Positions 11,801 to 26,800 of a stretch of 64,000 nucleotides of DNA are shown here, piece by piece (position 1 is the stretch's first letter; each line of letters starts with the position of its first letter). A program made the position numbers and the translations under genes. Below the pieces are notes generated by a model that worked only from the letters and a program-made list of their open reading frames with translations, did not search any database and had not been told where the DNA came from. The stretch is from Xestospongia bergquistia (Eukaryota; Porifera; Demospongiae; Haplosclerida; Petrosiidae). The stretch covers positions 2,232,001 to 2,296,000 of the forward strand of contig OZ014422.1 of the NCBI GenBank assembly GCA_963965975.1, in the 5' to 3' direction.

Positions 11801-14800
11801 TAATTGTTACACGAGCACTCATAAATTCAGCATTGTCGACATCAATAATGGTAGCATTTTGAGCTAAATAAACTTCACTTCCTCCTTCATGGAAAGTAAC
11901 TGTGTTAATGGTGTCTCCCAGAGTTGAACTAAAACTCAGTTCAGGAGGATCGTTGACAGAAATGATAGTTATCTCAGTATAGGCAAGTGGATCATTTTGG
12001 CGACCCTCCGTATCAGAAACAGAAAATGTGATATTTCTAATCACAGACGTAATAGGGTTTTGATGAAGATTTGTGTATTTTATAGATCGTAAAACTTGAG
12101 AGAACTCAGAAGGTAGTCCTGGTCCTGTGATCTCAATTCTTGTACCACTAACAACACTAGCAGTTATGGCATTAGTGCCTTGTGCAGATATGTATTCCGC
12201 AACACCATCCACAGGATTGGTAAGATTAATTATCATGTTTTGGATAGTAGGCAAGACATTTGCCAAATTATCTCTTGTGATAGTGACAGCATTGCTTGTG
12301 ACAGCAACAGCAGCTCCATCCTCAGTGAAAGATGTAGCATAGTTAATGCCATCAGCATTGTTACCATTCAAGTCTGTTGTTGGAATAGTTGTGTCACTTT
12401 GGACAAATTTAATGCTTCCATGTGTTATCTTTGCTTGAGAGAATAGTGGATATGTGGTTTCAAATTTCAATGATCGGTTGTTACCAGTGGTATTCTGTGA
12501 CAAAACAGTTGTATATGAAATGCCTCTTAAAAACTCATTTACACTTATAGGAGGTAGATCATTAGGACCAGTCACTTGAATCCTAGTAGATGAATAAGTG
12601 ACAGAGAGAGAGTTGGAATATTGTTTAGGAATAATGAGATGTTCACATTCACATATAGTGGCTATCTGTGAAACAGACAATACGTATGGATAGTAATAAA
12701 GTCCATGAAGAACTCCACCAAAATGTCTGTGTCCTAGAGCATCATTATTTGATGATCCTGGAATTGTTCGACCAATAAAAACATCTGGCGTTATTAAAGG
12801 AATTTCTGGAATGCCATCTAAGGCCACAGAACCCAAAAGTTTACAATTAGCATAGAAGTGAACATTCATTCCACTGACAATAACCATATAATGTCTGCTT
12901 GTGTATGTACCAGTGTCGTGGTTGAAAAGTTCGGATACAATTAAAGTAGCTGGTTTGATCTGTGAGTTGTGAGTATAATATAATGACATTCTTGTCCTTC
13001 TAAACCAGATGGCAAATGCTAAGTTAACATTGCTTGGTGATGCATTGGGATCAGCATTGTCAGGAATTCCAACAATTATACCCTCATTGGTGACATTTGC
13101 AACAAAGGAGAATGACATGTTTCCACTGCCAAAAGAGGAACTCAAAGAACTACGTGGAATTCGACCGTAGCCATTTGTGCTAGAATTAGAAAGTCGTACA
13201 AATCTTTTAGCAGAACATTCTCGTTCTCCCATAGTTGTATCAGTCACACCAGCACCAGTAAAAGTAGCCAATGACATCAGATCAATGGATGAATTTAAAT
13301 TAACACGTTCATTCTGACAACTTTCTGTAGCATTGGTCATACAAGTAAGGTAATTATCAATTACAACAGGAGAAGTCAGCTCAATACTTACAGAAGAGAG
13401 AAGCACTGAGTTGTCAGGATCTGTTACTCGAATGGCTGGTCCAATAGAAGTAGGTTGACGGTTAAAACCAGAAATAAAAAGTGCTGGAGTGAGCTGATCA
13501 ACTTCTGCAGGATTGTCGTTGTTGTCAATAGGGGTGAATTCAATGATGGTATAGTTAGTAAGAGGGGGAGAGCCATTGTCTGTTGCAGTTACATTGAATA
13601 CAAAGACACTCTCTTGTTCAGCATCAAGTCTCTGATCATAGTAGAGATCACCAGTGGTACTATTTATATGAAAGATAGGCTCTCCAGTATCTGTGGTGTA
13701 GTAAGTATTGACAAGATTATATCTAATATCTCGATTAGAGCTTGAAAGATCAGCATCAGTAGCCATTACCTTGTAAAGGTTCCTGACTTGTACTGGTACT
13801 AGTTCTTCTCTTGCGTTAGCTTGATTAGGAGTGTATGGTAGACCAGTGAATTGTGGTACATTATCATTTACATCATTCACAGTAATGGTTAAATATAAGG
13901 AATCATATCTATTAGGATTTCCATTGTCACGAGCTCGAATGCTAATATTGTGAAATACATATTGTTCGGCATCTAATCCATTAGGAATTGTAAATAGGCC
14001 AGTATCATCGTCAATAGAAAATATACCAATCTGCTTGGTTTCTGACATATCTCCCTCATCATTAAAGGAATTAATAGACTCAATGGAATAGAACACTCGA
14101 GATGCAATAGGATCGCTGTCAGTATCAGTTGCAATAAATTTTCCGACAGTAATAGGTAAAGGAGTTTCATCATATTCATAAGCCATTGACTCATTTAAAA
14201 ATATAGGAGCAAATTGGTTAGGCAATTCTACATTAATGGTAATACATCTAGGACGGCTGTAGTCTGCACCATCACTAACTTGAATACACACAACACGAGG
14301 TGGATTAATTGTGATGTTAAAACCAGCAAGATTGTTATAACGTAATTCCTTGATGCCATTAATAATGGTTATGTTGGATACTGGCTCTTTGTATGAGATA
14401 TTAAATGCAAAGGAACCATTAGGCATCACAATAGGTCCTTCAAGTATAGCAGAGCCTGGTAGTTGACCAAGTGTTTGAATGACTTCATGTAATGCAGAAT
14501 CTTGAGGATTTGTGATTGTGATGATAATCTCAGTGAATGTAGCACTGTCATTATCATTCAATGTGATGTTATTGGGATTAACAAAAGGAACTGGTTCACC
14601 TCCATAAGAAACACCTTGAGCAGCCTCCACATAAAGTTCAGGTAAATCATTAACATTGACAATAGTAATACGACTATATGCATAGGAACTTTTAACAGAG
14701 TTTGTATCACCTTTGTGGTCAGTGATTGTAACCACAATTGTTTTCTCTCCACCAATCGGTTCTTCTGCAAAATTGCAGTACTCAATCAAACTTAACAAAC

Positions 14801-17800
14801 TAAAATCAACACTACTATCAGTTACAAATATGTAGATAGTACCAGAAACAGAAAATACAGGCAAACCAGGAATACTAGGTGTAGTAAGGAACTCAGTGTG
14901 TGTAGAACTTAAAATCTCCATTATAAAGTTAGAAAAGCCTTTGTTTTCTGGATCAATGAGTGTAAAGTTACCCAGTACTGGTACACAGTCGTCAGTGTCC
15001 TCCAGGAAAGTACTGACATATTCATTTGTGCCAGTTGATTTGAAGATCATGGAAGGTGGATCATTAAAGAGAATAACACCAAAAGGCACTACAACAGGAG
15101 TTGAGCTGGGTAGGCCTAAATCATCTACAATTCTTATTGATAGTTGTCGCGCTGCATTGGTTGGATTATCATTGGAATTATTGTACACAATAGCCTTCAG
15201 CAATGTTACATAAATATCTTTAGATGCCAACCCATTTATTGTTAAGATACGGGTGCCAAAATCATAGGTGGAATTAATTCCATTGACATTTGTATTTAAA
15301 TAGAGGAACTCATCATTACCATTTACTGTGTTCTGAAGTTTAATTGTTGCTTCACTCATGAGTGTGCTGTCAACATCAGTGATGCTAACAGTAGCAGACT
15401 GCAATGGGGTTAAAGTTCTAGTATGCTCCACAAATTGCACACCTGATGCATCAATAGATATAATGGGTGGGTCATTGGCTTGTAAAATTTCAACAGTGAC
15501 ATTAGCCACTGGAGAGTTAGTATGAACAGCTTGGAAATCATAAACAGTGAGAGATATAAGTCTTAATATGTTTGTAGGATCCTTTTGATTATTGGAATAT
15601 TTTATAGCTCTCAAGCCATCCAGAAGTGCACCAGGAAATATATCTTGGTTTGTAATGGAACGGACTATCAATCCAAGATCAACAGAACTGTCTTCAACAA
15701 TCTCAATTCCATTGGGGACATCAGCAACAGAGATATTGAGGAATTCACTACCAATTAATGGACTGTTTAACTCAACAACTATTCTATTAAATTTCCAATA
15801 GCCACTGTCCAAATCATATAGCTCAGCACTTGCACCAATAATAGAAACAGGAGATGAGAGCTCCTCATATTCCAAAGCATAATTAATTCCACTAGTACTT
15901 TGACCATTAAGATCAAGTACTGGAAGTTTGTCATTAATGAGGATTGGTCTGATAGAGAAGACAGATTGATTTCCAAATCCAATTGCATCTTTAACTGTAA
16001 CATACAATCCACGTGGTTCTGGATGGGGCTCGTCAATTGCGTTGCTATAGGAGACACCACTAACGGCTTCATCCATCTCTGATAAAGTGCAAGAGTTTGG
16101 TGTATTACAGGCAAGGCTGACTGTACGAGTGACATAATCAACTGACGCTGTGACATTGCTGGTACTAGTAGCACTAAGGATTTCACCACATGAGACAATG
16201 CAGACAATCTCCTGCTGACTTAAGGAGCTATTTGTACAGAAATTGATTTGAGCAAGATAGCCAGTCATTTTTTCACCTACAAAGATGGTTCTGGTATCAG
16301 TACCACCAGTAGTAATAGTTCCTGCATTACTGTTTTGAGCACGGATTATTCCATCAACATAAATCCACATATTAGCACCTGATCGCATTACAGCAACATG
16401 GTGATATTTTCCATCATAAATAGAAACTCCAGTTGTAGAGATGACATCTTGATTAGCACCCGAAGCAACTTTGATATTTCCAGAGGTATCAGAAACTATG
16501 CGAAGAATGACAGCTAGGTGTGTTTCCATCGAGAACAAAAAAGCCAAACCTTGACCCCCACTCAGAGTATTGGTATTTATATCGACAATCTTCACCCAAA
16601 AACTAACAGTAAAATGATCTTCTACGTGCACATCAGATGCAGGCAAATCCACTGTCCTACCAAGACTGAAAGCAGTGTAATTAACTGCTAGAATACCACC
16701 AGACTTCAATGCATTCACAGGAACAAGACTGTCATATAAATCCGTACAGCTATCTATGTAGCATAGCCCAAAACTGGAGTTATCAATTACTGAGTAGTTA
16801 GCGTGATCACAGAAACCTCCATCATATGGATAGGATTGAGAAGAATAAGGACTAGGTCTCAGACTCAGGACAACTTTATCCATTGTATTTTGACTTACTG
16901 AGTCTGGTTCACTGATAGAAAATGCATTGAAATAAATAGGAGATTGTTGTCCTTCATTAAACACAAATGTGTCATTAGGACTGACAATCCTAGGCAAATT
17001 ATCATCAACATCTTGTAAATAAATTGTGATTGTAGCAGTATCAGTACCTCCACCAGTATCTGTGACTTTGACTTGGAAGACATGAGTCATGGTAGTCTCG
17101 TAATCAAGTGGAACATTTGTAGTTCTTATAATGCCAGTCACTTGCTCTATAGTGAATAGAAATTGAGGAGGAACAAGTTCAAAGTTAAGGGAGTTGATAG
17201 GAGTGTCCATGTCAGTGACACTGACAGTAAGTATTGATCTGTCTGGACCATAGTTTTCGCTAATGACTTTACTGTAGACATCTGGTGAAAATTTAGGTGG
17301 AACATCATCGGCACCAACAACAGTGATACTGATGAAACCAGGATCACTGCAAAACATTGGGTTACCATGGTCGCATGCTCTATATGTAAATACATAGTTA
17401 GTATTTAGTTCGTGGTCAGAAGCATTGAGACTGTTAGTTTTCAAACGTCCTTCAGAGTCAATAACAAATAAGTTTTTGCCCTGTCCTGTGAGAAGAGTGA
17501 AGGTAAGAGTACCAGCTGGTCCTGAGTCAAAGTCAATGCCAATCAATGTAGTTACAACATATCCAACAGGACTGTTCTCAGGTAAATCTGCCGTCACATT
17601 GACTGGTGAAAGAATTGGAGGATTGTCATTGGTATCATTAACAATAATAGTAACATTAGCAGTGTCAAAAACCATTTCTCCATTGCCTACTCCAACAATC
17701 AATTCAAAGACTGAATTGTCTTCATAATCAAGATAGTTTGCTGGGCTGTATATTGTATTATTGATTATAATGAAACCACCATAAGGATAGGATGATATGA

Positions 17801-20800
17801 TGCTGTAAACAAAATCAACATCTGATACATTAAGGTCACGATCTCTAGCATATACTTGTCCAATTGGCTCATTGAAAGTATTCTCTTCAACATAGAATGT
17901 GTATCTGTTAGGAGTAAACATTGGAAGATTATCAACAATGATCACAACAAAATTGTAAGTGGTGTTAAGAGACGGTTGACCCAAATCACTAACAAGGACA
18001 GAAACATTTACAAATTGAGCAGTATTTCCAATAAGCTGAATAACAGTGTTAGTGTATAGATCTCCAGTGGTAGAGTTCACATAGAACATGTTATGATGAC
18101 TGAGAAGGGTAAATTGAAGCTCAGCATTGAGTCCATCATCAAAGTCGGTGGCATTCAATGTCGCTATGTATACATCTCTTTTTGTATCATCCTTTACATT
18201 TGCACTGAATGGAGCTAATGGTATAGGAGCATTATCATTCACATCGGTAACAGCAAGCGTTAGATAGGTCACATTGCTGGATAAAGGTTCTGTGCCTTTA
18301 TCAATAGCTACCACTTCAACAACAACACTTGGAGAGCCACCAGTCTCAGGATCTCGATCAAGTGTTACAACATTTTTAAGTATTAGAGAATCTGGTTCTG
18401 ATGTGAACCCTGAACTTGTCATATTGATTACAACTTCAGCATTGATGCCTGAATCAATGTCCTTGAAATCTAGTGGTATAGTGAAATTGGAATTCTCTTG
18501 GACTGTGAAAGATGTCATACCATCATAGAATGGTCTGTTGTCATTCACATCTGTAACAGTCACATTGATACTTTGATTATTTGAAAAGATTCCATCATCA
18601 ACTTTTACCCGTATGATATGGTAGGGCTCTTCCTCTCTATCCAATTCAACTGCTGTATAGATTTTACCATCTGATGTGATATTGAATTTACCACCAGCAT
18701 TACCAAGAAGAGAGAACGTCAGTGAATTATGAGGTGCTATATCAATATCTATAGCAGTCACTGTAGCAACCAGAGCATTGGCAATGTTTTCAGAGACATA
18801 AGCAGCTGATGGTGATGTGAATACAGGACCATGGTCATTGATGTTTATCACAAGGATAGATATGGTTGCTGTACTGTCAAGCATGGGATCACCAAGATCG
18901 GTGACATTTAGGGTAAAACTGTAGGACATTGTGTGCTCAAAATTCAATGAATTGCACACACTGATGCAACCAGATTCAGCATTAACTTCAAATGGGAAAT
19001 CAGGGGAACATTCCAGTACATTGTTACTATAGAAACGGATGGTACCACCCATTCCTGTATCAAGATCAGTTGCATTGACACAGCCAACTTGATATCCACT
19101 AGAGACTGTTTCATTAACAGAGAAAACAAATGGTCCATTGATAGTAGGTGGATTATCATTGACATCCACTATGTTAACAGTGACATTAGTTATATCGCAG
19201 AGTTGAGGTGAACCAAGATCACATGCTTGCACAGAAAGAGTAAACTCACAATACTTTTCAAAGTCTAATAGATGACATATACTTAAACGTCCACTGTCGT
19301 GATCGATTTCAAAGGGGAACTCAGATGAACAGATTAGATCACCAAAATCTCCAGAACCAGAACCAGAATCAAAACCCATAGATCCAACTGAAACACAAGA
19401 TGATCCACTACTACAAGGACATGCTGTACTAGACTCAACAGTGAACACAACAACTCCATTCATTCCTTCATCAGCATCATTTGCAACAACCCGCTCAGTA
19501 AACGTGTACCCTACATTGAAGTTTTCTTGTACCATAAAGTTCAATTGTCCAATAAAGATGGGAGAATTGTCATTGATATCCTGTATTGTTACATTAAGAG
19601 TGATGTTAGCTGTTTGAATCACATCATCAGAGCGACCAGGTTCATTTACAGCTTCAACAATAAGTGAATAATGGTTAGAGAGTACTTCACGATCTAGAGC
19701 GTTTTGATCATTGACAACTATCATATTGCCTTTCACAGCAAATGGAGTATCAATAGAAATAATCTGATAATAGACTTCACTGTTATTAGCTGAATCTGCA
19801 TCAGTTGTATTGAGCAAGTATACAAGAGAATCTTTTGCTTCGTGTTCTACAATGGTTGGGGTATCATATTTGGTTGGGTAAACAGGAGGATTATCATTGC
19901 GATCAATAATTGCAATGGTCACTACAATGTCGACGATTTGAGTGACATCATTCACATCGCTTGGTGAGTTGATAGCTCGTAGCTGCAACATGAACATTTT
20001 CTGATTGCTTTCATAGTCTAGTGGACTGGCTCCAGTGTACTGAATTTCATTATTATTGAGAACAGCAAATGGAGAACTGGTGTTTACAAATGTGTATATG
20101 ACATCAGAATTGGGTGCACTATCTCTATCTGTTGTCACAATTGTATACAGATTCACACCAGTTATAGAGTTTTCATAGATTTCCAAGTTAATGGTGCCGC
20201 TACTAAAGACAGGTGGGTTGTCATTAATGTCCGTAATATATACTTGAAAAGTCCTTTCGGTACAAAGCTGTGGAGAACCATTATCACAAACAGACACTAT
20301 GAAACTGTATGAAGATCTCTCTTCATAGTCTAATTCATAACATGTTGTGATTTCTCCATTATTTTCATCTAGTCTGAATGCATTTGTACCAGTACAACAA
20401 CAAGATGAGACATCAGATGAGCTGGAGGAGTATGTCAAGCGACCATTTTCACCATCTTCGATATCTGTTGCATTCACTGTTCCAACAAGAATACCGGCTG
20501 TATCATTTTCACTGATAGTGAATTGAGTTGGCTCTGAAATAACTGGAGTCACATCATTGATGTCTAAAATACGAATAAAAATCATTATAGATGCCTGTTG
20601 GGTAGAATCAGTTGGATCTTTAGGAGGATTAACAGCACGGATAGTAAGAGTATATGTTTTAGGTCCCTGTTCATAATCAATGGCTGAAGGATTAGTGACT
20701 ACGAGCTCACTGCCACTCAAACCAAATGGAGTCCCAAAAGTCAAAAGCTGGAGTGTGACATTTGAATTGTCATCAGTATCACCATCAGTCCATGTCAAAG

Positions 20801-23800
20801 TGATTAATGGACCAGCTGTGTTATTCTCAGCTATCGTAATGTTGATAATATCTGATGCGAAAATGGGAGGATTGTCATTACGATCAATAACATTGACTGT
20901 GACATTCTCATCAGTAATTGTACACATAATAATATTACCCATATCACAGACACGAACATAAAAGAAATAAGATGTCTTGGATTCATAATCTAGTTCAGTA
21001 CATGTATATACACTCCCGTTGTTGGCAGCATAAAAAGGAATGTCAGTGGTACAGCTCTTGTCAATTTGGTCCGATTGAGAACTTAATAATAAGTAATGTA
21101 TCATACCACCTCCACCATCAGCTGCATCGTTGTCTGTAGCAGGAATGGTGCCTATAGATGTTCTGTTAGGTTTGTTTTCATTGACTTCAAACTCAAAAGA
21201 GTGTCCGATTATGTTGGGACGGAATTCATTATTGTCAACTAGAGTAACTGTCACTTCAAAAACCACAGGTAATGTCTTAGGGATAAAATGTACATCTCGG
21301 CCATTAGGATTTTCAGCCTGTAATTCAACTGTGAATACTCTCTGATTGGTAGAATCAAAATCGACTGGATAGCAAAAGTATAGCTCACCAGTAAATCTTA
21401 TATTAATAGGTCCTGGACATTGGTTACCATCTCCTCCTGCATTCGCCCTGCTAAATTCAATAAAACTGTTGTAGCTTGCAGCATCAACATCAGTAGCATA
21501 AACTTTTCCAAAATCTCGTCGACCAACTGTCTCATTCTCTCGAACAACAAAATTAAATGGACCCAATATATTCGGAGGGTTGTCATTACCATCTCTGATG
21601 TCAATATAAATGAATTGAGATACAGTAAAAACAGTCCCATCAATATCTGCACCATCAGCAGCATTAATAGTCACATTGTATGCATTTTTTATGTCTGCAT
21701 CCACACATCCATCTACTTCAAGTCTTCCAGTAGTTGTATTGAGACTAAATGGTCCTCCATCACTGTCTGCCAGTGTGTATGTCACTACTCCACTGAGGCC
21801 GCCATCTTGGTTATCTGCAGCATTGAATTTGTGTATAAGATCTCCAGTTTCTGCGGCAGAAGAATCAACAGTAGAACAATTGCCATCTTGTTCCAGTAGC
21901 GTTCGTGTCACACCAACATCACTGGGTGAGAAAATGGGAGGATATTCGTTGATAAGGATCACATTGATTGTGACTGATGTCTCATTAGTAAGAATATTAC
22001 CGCTCAAGGACTCAATGACACTAACAGTCAAATAGAATACTAGGCCCTCTGTTTCATAAGATGTTAACTGTGAACTGTTACAGACAGTAATGTTATAGCC
22101 GTCGATGCAAAATGGAATATTATTTTCAAGAATTTCGAAAGAAATATCTGATCCAAGGTCACTTCCATCTGGATCAGTGACAGTTAAAGTGAGTACAACA
22201 TAGTTGTCTGGTGCTGTTTCTCGAACATTTGTAATGTAGGGTGTGCCAGTGAAATATGGAGCATTATCATTAATGTTTATAATACTGATATTAACAGTGA
22301 TCACCGAGGTCATATTTGCAAGACTAGAGTTGTCACGAACCTCAACGTCAAATGTGTATCTTGTTGTCGTTTCAAAGTCAAGTTGTTGAGTGATGATAAT
22401 GGAGCCATTGGAAAGCACATCAAATGGAATGTCAGAGAGAGATCCACCATTGACCAAGCCATTAGAGAGTGCATTACCTGGAATATTAGAGGGGGCTCCA
22501 GTGTTGACCAATTCAAAAACAAAAACATGTTCACTAGCATCATTATCGTCTGCTCGAAGTGTATAGACTATAGTACCAATTGGTGTATTTTCAGGAACAT
22601 TGATTGGGTCAGGTACAGGTAAAAAGTGAGGAACAAACTCATCAATGTCTTCCACTGTGATAGTAATATTCCAGGTAGCGGGCATCACTAAAAGACCAGT
22701 ACGTATACTATATGCCTCTATAGTGACAATGTATTCACTTTCTCGTTCAGCATCAAGTGTGGACACAAGATAAACATCTCCTCTATAACTGTCAACCCTA
22801 ATGAGGGATGGTTCTATAGGAATGATGGATACATTGCGGTATCTAATATTGGAAGAATCCATTGTACCAACTTCATATGCCACAACAGTACCAATAAAAT
22901 ACTCAACGTTAATATTTTCTGGTATGGTTTTTGCACTAATAGAGTTAGCAGCATCAAAAACAATTCTGTCAGGAGGTGTTGGAAGTACATAGACATTTAT
23001 GACAGTGTGAGTGTACAGTTCAATATCACCCATATCATGAATTATGAGAACAATTAGATAATAGTCGATGTCAGAAGCATTTAAAGCTTCAGCTGTTTTC
23101 ACCACTCCAGTGCTTCGATTGACAGAAAATTTCTCTGCACCTATGCCAAGAAGTGGTGAGTAGACAATAATAGCATTGCTGCCTTCATCAGCATCTGTGG
23201 CATTGACTTGAACGACAAATTGGTCCACCAAGTTTTCATAAATGTATGCTGTGTATGAGGCTTGGACTTGAGGACGATTGTCATTCACATCTAATACTTG
23301 AATTACTATAGTAGCAGTGGAAAATATTCTAGGATCACTGGACTCAAATTGAGCTGAGATAATCACATCATATGAAGTAGTTGTTTCATAATCTAACGAT
23401 CCAATCAGTTTGAAGTTACCTGATGTATCCATTGTAAAAACACCACTAACATCATCTCCATCAATAATACGCAATATATATGACCCCTTTTCGGCTCTTG
23501 TACCATCAGGATTATTAACAGGCACAGTGTAATAAATTAGATCTCGTCCTGGTCGGTCATCTTCATACATCGTAAATGCCGGTTTTGTCACATCAATAAC
23601 AGGTGTGTCATCCTTACGAACTACACTTACAATAGACAGGGCTCCAGGACTGACAGCAGAGCCATCAGATGCAGTGACATTTATGGTTCTTTCAATTCGA
23701 GTAAATACAGACACATTTCGAATATACTCATAGCCCAAGTTACCAAGTAGCGTAGCATATCGGCCAACAGTACCTTGAGAAGTGTATGAAAACTTATATT

Positions 23801-26800
23801 CCTTACTACCACAAGTGATTGTGACAGTTAAGTTTTCGCATAGGTTGGGGGTGTTACAAGCATCGAAAAGATTAGGATCACATTTTAAGTCAGAATAGAT
23901 CACTGTTTCATGGATTTTCCTACATCCAATGGGATCAACAACTATAGACTCATTGATAGGAATGCAAGGGAAACGTATAGCATCGTGCATCAAATCCGCT
24001 ACAGACTCATAGAGAAATTTCACACTGATGTATTCCAGTTCAGTACTATCTTCATCAGTGAGTCTATAACCAGCATTTGAAAGATTTGTGATGATTAAAG
24101 CACCAAGATCATCGCCTATTGCAGCTTCACCAGGTGCTTCACCAACAGGTGCTAAGGATGTCAAGTTCATGGCCAGACTTGCATTGTAAATACTTACAAT
24201 ATGCTTCACACTATCAACACCTTGAATGTATTCAAAAGTGAAATGCCTGCCGACACGACCAAGATCAAGGTCAATGAATGGAGCCTCGTTTCCTACATTA
24301 ACACTAATGGTAACTGTGGCAGGGATGCTAACGCTACTACGAAAATCAGTGACTGTTACAGTTACAATGCATGTACCAGCAGGAACATCATCAGATGCAG
24401 CAAATGTCATTCTTCTCAGTAAACTGTTGAACACAATTGTTTCACGACATTGAGGAAACATTGTAGTTACATTGTAGCTGAAACCATTTGCAATGGTGGA
24501 CATTGATATCACTAAGTCTCCAAAGCTGCTAGTCACACTAAGAGCTGATGCTGTACATGTGGCACCAGGTCCAGTATATATGATGTATGCACTGCAAATG
24601 TTGTCATCATCTGCATCTGTGATAAAGGCTTCTGGCGCCAAGTAAACTGGACTGTCCTCTTTAGTTGTGAAGGAGACTGCATTGTCTTGGCCACTACGTG
24701 CACCATTTAGATCTACTATTGGAGCCATGGGGATGTTACCAATTATTACTACAGCAATTGCAGAAGACGATAAGCTTCCATCATTGATTGTGACAATGAT
24801 TCTACGAGTGTTTAGGCTAGGATTTCCATTTGAGTTTCTGTACTTAATAGAACGAAGTAGTTGCTGGTAGTTAACAAGAGTTGCTGTCCCAGAGAAGGAA
24901 ATCCTTCCAGTAGATTGATCATAGGAACCAGTTATTCCTATGACAGCGGTAAAGACAAGTGATTCATAGAATACATCACTACGTGGAGATGCTTGATTGC
25001 CTTCTGAGTCTATTTCTTGTAAGACCACATCCATACCAACTAGATTTGCACTATCAGGATCAGCAACTATGCCATCAGGAGCAATGGTCACATCACTGCC
25101 TCCTACATCAAATAAAATGTTATTGTCAACTGACAATGGGTTAGAGGGATTGAGATCTATAAAAGGCGCATCATTGACTGGTAGCACTGTAAGATAAGTG
25201 AAAGCAGCATCTGATACATAATCACCATCAATAATATGGAAACTGATCAATCGTACATGGGTAGATGGATTGATTGTATTATTATCAAAATAGCGGACAG
25301 AATTCAATGCTGTAATTATGTTTTGCAATGATCCCTGAATCACAACACGTGACTGACTAGATTCAATAAGAGTTGCTGGGCTAATGATAGAGACAACACG
25401 AAGTTCGTCTTCTGCTGGCACAAAACCATTAAGAAGTTCAATAGTAATGTTATAAAGTGTTGAATCAACTGTATCTTCATCTTCAATTTGTACATTACCT
25501 ACTAATACAGCTCCATTAGTGTCACCCTCGGTGAAGCTGGTAGTGAAGTTGACGTTAGCACCATTGAGACGTATGGATGGAGCAAAATCGTTGACAGCTT
25601 GGAGGACAATTGTGACATCTCCAGCAGTTGGACATACTGAATTTGTGTCATCCAGCACATCAAAGTGTAGAGTGATCATAGATGAGAATGAAGGTTCAAA
25701 GTCTGTATCATGGAAAGTCAATGTGCGTAGAATTTCTTGGTATTGTTCAGGAGAACCTTTGCCTTCTATAGTTAAGATGTTGTCATTAAAATCAGATGTA
25801 ATAGAGCCAGATGTTGTACTAACATTCAATACACAGCTGCTGCAATTGAGAGGACCATTGGGAACTATAATCTGCACAGTTGCATGAGTTATTTCAGCTT
25901 TGTAGTCATCATCTGTAATGTTTAAATGTGGATCAATAGTAATAGATGGTCCATGTTCTTGATAATTCAAAGGGCTGCTTACACTTAAAGCCAACTTGGG
26001 GCAGTTGTCAGAAACTAAGTTAACAGTGACAAAGGAGTATACTGGAGTACTGCTCAGAGCACCGTCATTAATTGTATATTCTAGACGGCGTGTGTGGTCG
26101 CTGGGCTCAGAATTATTAATACTTAATCGAAGCATACCAATAAACCATTCCCAATTCCCAATAGTTTGATTGCCTGTGTAAACATATGTCCAACATGCAT
26201 CACCGTTTGTTGATGAGGTCTCCTCAATACCAAGAATAGAGAGATTAGCTGGGTTAAGATAGTCTTTTGATAGTCCATATGGGTAATCAGGTAAGTCACA
26301 GCTACCGTCAACTTTAGAAATTTTAACAGTCAATGATTGCAAATATTTATGATCTGAGTCTACAATTTCTACATTCATTGGGTCAGCTATATAGATGCGT
26401 GTTGGTGTTTGGTTCTCTGTGTAGCTTGTAGTGAAATTAGGGCTATTAGGGCCACCCATATCAAGGTCCAAACTAGGTGCATCATTCACAGGAGTGACCT
26501 CCAGTGCAGCTTCACAAGTTGCAATACTGAAGGCAGAACTAGAGTTGGTCAAAGCTTCTGTTGTGTCAATGCCTGTTGAACCTTCTGGATTACCATCACT
26601 TCTATCCCAAGCTCTAAATCTGATTGAAGCACTCCCTAAGGTATCTAAGTTAGGTATGAATCTAACTTTGGTGGTGGAGCCTAAGAGAGTAGCTGAAGTT
26701 GGAGAGAGACTTGTAAAATCAACAAAAGGAAAGCCAGAGAGAGCATATTGCCATCTTCCATTACCAGATGTTCCAATGACTGCAATACCAATATTGCCCG